From an uncultured Nannocystaceae bacterium (GTDB lineage: Bacteria > Myxococcota_A > Polyangia > Nannocystales > Nannocystaceae), in assembly GCA_938084085.1 (NCBI GenBank), contig CALKDV010000213.1:1-7169 (forward strand): DNA of 7,169 bases. The letters run 5' to 3'. The translations under genes and the position numbers were made by a program. The notes below the pieces were generated by a model that saw only the letters and a program-made list of their open reading frames with translations, did not search any database and was not told where the DNA came from. Shown one piece after another: positions 5,820 to 7,169 of this stretch; position 1 is the stretch's first letter; every line of letters starts with the position of its first letter.

Positions 5820-6634
5820 AGTACCTTTGCCTCCGACTTAAGTTTCTCTACAAGTTCTTCCGCGGACGCAACGATTTGTCCCGAGGGACGCGCTGGCGGC
5901 GGTGTGATCGCGCGGGTCGTCTCCGATCCGCTGTTTTGAACGCCCAGGTCTTCGAGTGAATGCACTTGAACTTTTTTGCGCTTCGCCATCGTGATCCCCC
6001 GAAGGGAGGCGAGGCGAGCGCCTTCTTGGTAGCGGTGGTCGGCGGCGGTAACGCCGTTGCTCACCGAGGCCGGGAGGACCACGCGAAGGTCCACCGAGAG
6101 CACGGCGGGGAGCGGGATCTTCTTGATTTCGACACCGTCGTCCACCTCGCGAGAGACGGTCAATTCCTTGGCGTCCTTCTCGCGGCGAACCTCTGCGGCG
6201 AAGCAGGCTTGCGGCCAGTTAAGCAGGCCCGCGATCCGCTGCGGGATCTGGTTGCCTTCGTTGTCTTGGGAGAGCTTTCCCGCGACGACCAAGTCCACCT
6301 CTTCGCGTCGAGCGACCTCCGCGATGAGCTTGGAGATCGTGATGCTGTCCAAGGTGCTGTCGTCGGCATCCACGACCACCCCACGCTCCGCGCCCATGGC
6401 GAGGAACTGGGTCACGTGCTGACGCTGCCCTTGCGGACATACGCTCATCACGATGACCTCCGCGAGTCGCTCTTTGGAACCTGCGACTTCGGCGAGTCGC
6501 AGCGCGGTCTCCACTGCATACTCATCAAAGGCGTTGGGGACCCACTTGGACGCGCTGTAGTCCACGCCGCCATCGGCGAACTTCAAGCTCTCATCCGGGT
6601 CGGGAATACGCTTCACGGTCACGAGAATTTTCAC
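5816..6634 (-). CDS. etfB: Electron transfer flavoprotein beta subunit
   Basis: Partner of the alpha subunit; in this family it holds AMP and docks the electron-donating dehydrogenase. I place the start at the GTG at 6634 because the family begins here (M/V-KILVTVKRIPDPD) and a GGGAGG lies nine bases upstream; the frame stays open further upstream to 7027, but that part is low-complexity and antisense to another gene. This gives 272 residues against the usual 250-260. Features: KWVPNAFDEYAVETALRL (30-47), VDLVVAGKLSQDNEGNQIPQ (113-132), LLNWPQACFA (137-146), and LPAVLSVDLR (175-184). Between this last motif and the recognition loop RLASLRGITMAKRKK (207-221) there are about 18 extra residues compared with the human protein. 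L211 corresponds to the Leu that anchors human ETF to its dehydrogenases. First gene of the etfBA operon. Confidence 0.97.
   Translation of the reverse strand: MKILVTVKRIPDPDESLKFADGGVDYSASKWVPNAFDEYAVETALRLAEVAGSKERLAEVIVMSVCPQGQRQHVTQFLAMGAERGVVVDADDSTLDSITISKLIAEVARREEVDLVVAGKLSQDNEGNQIPQRIAGLLNWPQACFAAEVRREKDAKELTVSREVDDGVEIKKIPLPAVLSVDLRVVLPASVSNGVTAADHRYQEGARLASLRGITMAKRKKVQVHSLEDLGVQNSGSETTRAITPPPARPSGQIVASAEELVEKLKSEAKVL
5830..5834 (-). promoter_or_regulatory. Ribosome binding site of etfA
   Basis: GGAGG on the minus strand inside the last codons of etfB, ten bases before the GTG at 5819. It lets etfA be initiated independently as well as by coupling. Confidence 0.6.
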
Positions 6635-6643
6635 GAAATGGTG

Positions 6644-6649
6644 CCTCCC
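6644..6649 (-). promoter_or_regulatory. Ribosome binding site of etfB
   Basis: GGGAGG on the minus strand, nine bases before the GTG at 6634. It is the reason for choosing the 272-residue start of etfB rather than any of the in-frame starts further upstream. Confidence 0.8.
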
Positions 6650-6658
6650 ATAGTCGAG

Positions 6659-6671
6659 GGGGGTATCCCCC
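6659..6671. repeat. Short G/C inverted repeat upstream of etfB
   Basis: Five G, TAT, five C. In the etfB transcript it would fold into a 5-bp stem about ten bases before the GGGAGG site. The loop is very short (3-4 bases) and the tract could be chance in GC-rich DNA. Confidence 0.3.
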
Positions 6672-6805
6672 GCCGGGGACCCAGCGTCAAGGCCTCCGAG
6701 GGCATCTTCGGGGTCCGGAGTCGCGGGCGCCGCCCTCGCTTGCGGCGTCCCCGTTGTTGAGTTAGCTTCACGCACACCGCGCAGGCCCTTATTTTGGGGT
6801 CCGGC

Positions 6806-6812
6806 GGGAGGA
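6806..6812 (+). promoter_or_regulatory. Ribosome binding site of the divergent lipoprotein gene
   Basis: GGGAGGA, nine bases before the ATG at 6822. Strength and spacing support this start and show that the plus strand, not the upstream extension of etfB, is coding here. Confidence 0.75.
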
Positions 6813-6821
6813 TCCGACCAG

Positions 6822-7169
6822 ATGAGCCCCAAGACCCATCGCAGATCGTTTCGTGCGTCCGCCTCGGTGGCGCCGCTCGCTTTCGCCATGTTTGCCACCT
6901 GCGGGCCTGGGTGTGCCCCGCCATCGGCGCCCACCCAACAGTCAGAGGTGGACGGGGTTCGCGGACCTAAGATCAACCTTGGGGAGCAGGCGCAGGCACC
7001 GAGCAAGGGTGCGAGTGCAGAAACCAAGCCGGCGATTCAAGAGGCACCTGGGGTCGACGTGTCCAAGCTTAGCGCCACCCAACGCACCATGTTCTTCCAG
7101 CTGTTGAACACGGAGCCGAGCGCGTGCGGGAAGCCACACAGCCTCGCGACGTCGCTGAAAGAGGACGCG
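6822..7169 (+). CDS. Probable secreted lipoprotein, N-terminal part of a DsbA-like protein, cut by window edge
   Basis: Only the first 116 residues are in the window. The N-terminus is basic (MSPKTHRRSFR) followed by a hydrophobic run (about 14-26) and cysteines at 27 and 31, suggesting a signal peptide; neither FATC nor GPGC is a perfect lipobox, so lipidation is likely but not certain. A Pro/Ala/Gln-rich linker (32-78) precedes a folded start: LSATQRTMFFQLLNTEPS (83-100) and then ACGKPHSLATSLKED. From memory, this Pro-Ser-x-Cys-Gly-Lys-x-His-Ser-Leu region occurs in Myxococcota ahead of a DsbA/thioredoxin-like domain, so an envelope thiol-disulfide role is proposed. The CxxC active site itself would be beyond the window. 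Start ATG is supported by GGGAGGA at 6806-6812, nine bases upstream. Transcribed away from etfB. Confidence 0.72.
   Translation, partial: MSPKTHRRSFRASASVAPLAFAMFATCGPGCAPPSAPTQQSEVDGVRGPKINLGEQAQAPSKGASAETKPAIQEAPGVDVSKLSATQRTMFFQLLNTEPSACGKPHSLATSLKEDA

Larger units (their letters stand above)
6635..6821. promoter_or_regulatory. Divergent intergenic region between etfB and the lipoprotein gene
   Basis: Both genes read outward, so this 187-bp stretch must hold promoters for each unless one is leaderless. I see no convincing -35/-10 pair on either strand; an AT-richer patch (CTTATTTTG) lies at 6788-6796. A short G5-TAT-C5 inverted repeat lies at 6659-6671, close to the etfB ribosome binding site. 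Base composition is otherwise GC-rich without tandem repeats. Confidence 0.5.

Noticed and set aside
4614..5939. Long plus-strand open frame of 441 codons.
   Set aside because: It is antisense to etfA, whose motifs are unmistakable; long opposite-strand frames are common in GC-rich genes. The product is Gly/Arg/Asp-rich with no recognisable domain.
5960..6760. Plus-strand open frame of 266 codons.
   Set aside because: Antisense to etfB, rich in His, Arg and Gly, with no recognisable family features.
6757..6794. TTGAGT and TTATTT as a sigma70 promoter for the lipoprotein gene.
   Set aside because: The spacer would be 26 bases, far from the usual 16-18.
6635..7027. In-frame N-terminal extension of etfB by 131 residues (start at 7027).
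   Set aside because: The family start is at 6634 with a good GGGAGG. The extension is Ala/Gly/Pro-rich, matches no ETF domain and lies opposite the plus-strand lipoprotein gene, which has its own ribosome binding site.

Overview
The window is GC-rich bacterial DNA with dense, mostly minus-strand genes that often overlap by 4 or 8 bases. The gene content suggests a Myxococcota or related 'deltaproteobacterial' genome: paired ETF subunits of the FixB/FixA group, large multi-membrane-segment hybrid-free sensor kinases, and a secreted Cys-containing protein whose Ser-Leu-Ala-Thr-Ser-Leu-Lys region resembles the DsbA-like lipoproteins of that phylum. This assignment is from memory of families and has not been tested by a search.

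Layout, from right to left along the minus strand. At 6822-7169 (plus strand) is the 5' part of a probable lipoprotein or secreted thioredoxin-fold protein that runs off the window. A 187-bp divergent intergenic region separates it from etfB (6634-5816) and etfA (5819-4845), which overlap by GTGA and encode the beta and alpha subunits of an electron transfer flavoprotein. After a 127-bp gap containing three inverted repeats comes a second minus-strand gene string: a canonical membrane histidine kinase (4717-3068), a second membrane histidine kinase-like protein (3075-1096), two small ORFs (1099-890 and 897-682) and a class I SAM-dependent O-methyltransferase (604 to beyond position 1, truncated by the window edge).

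How they may work together. ETF moves electrons from acyl-CoA dehydrogenases to the quinone pool and is a self-contained unit here. The kinase pair is the most unusual part. The first kinase has every catalytic box. The second keeps the phospho-accepting histidine but has lost the ATP-binding G1 aspartate and the second N-box asparagine. The two reading frames overlap, so the proteins are probably made together, and the degenerate partner may be phosphorylated or controlled by the intact one. No response regulator lies in the window. The two small ORFs chain onto the second kinase by 4- and 8-base overlaps but are not recognised.
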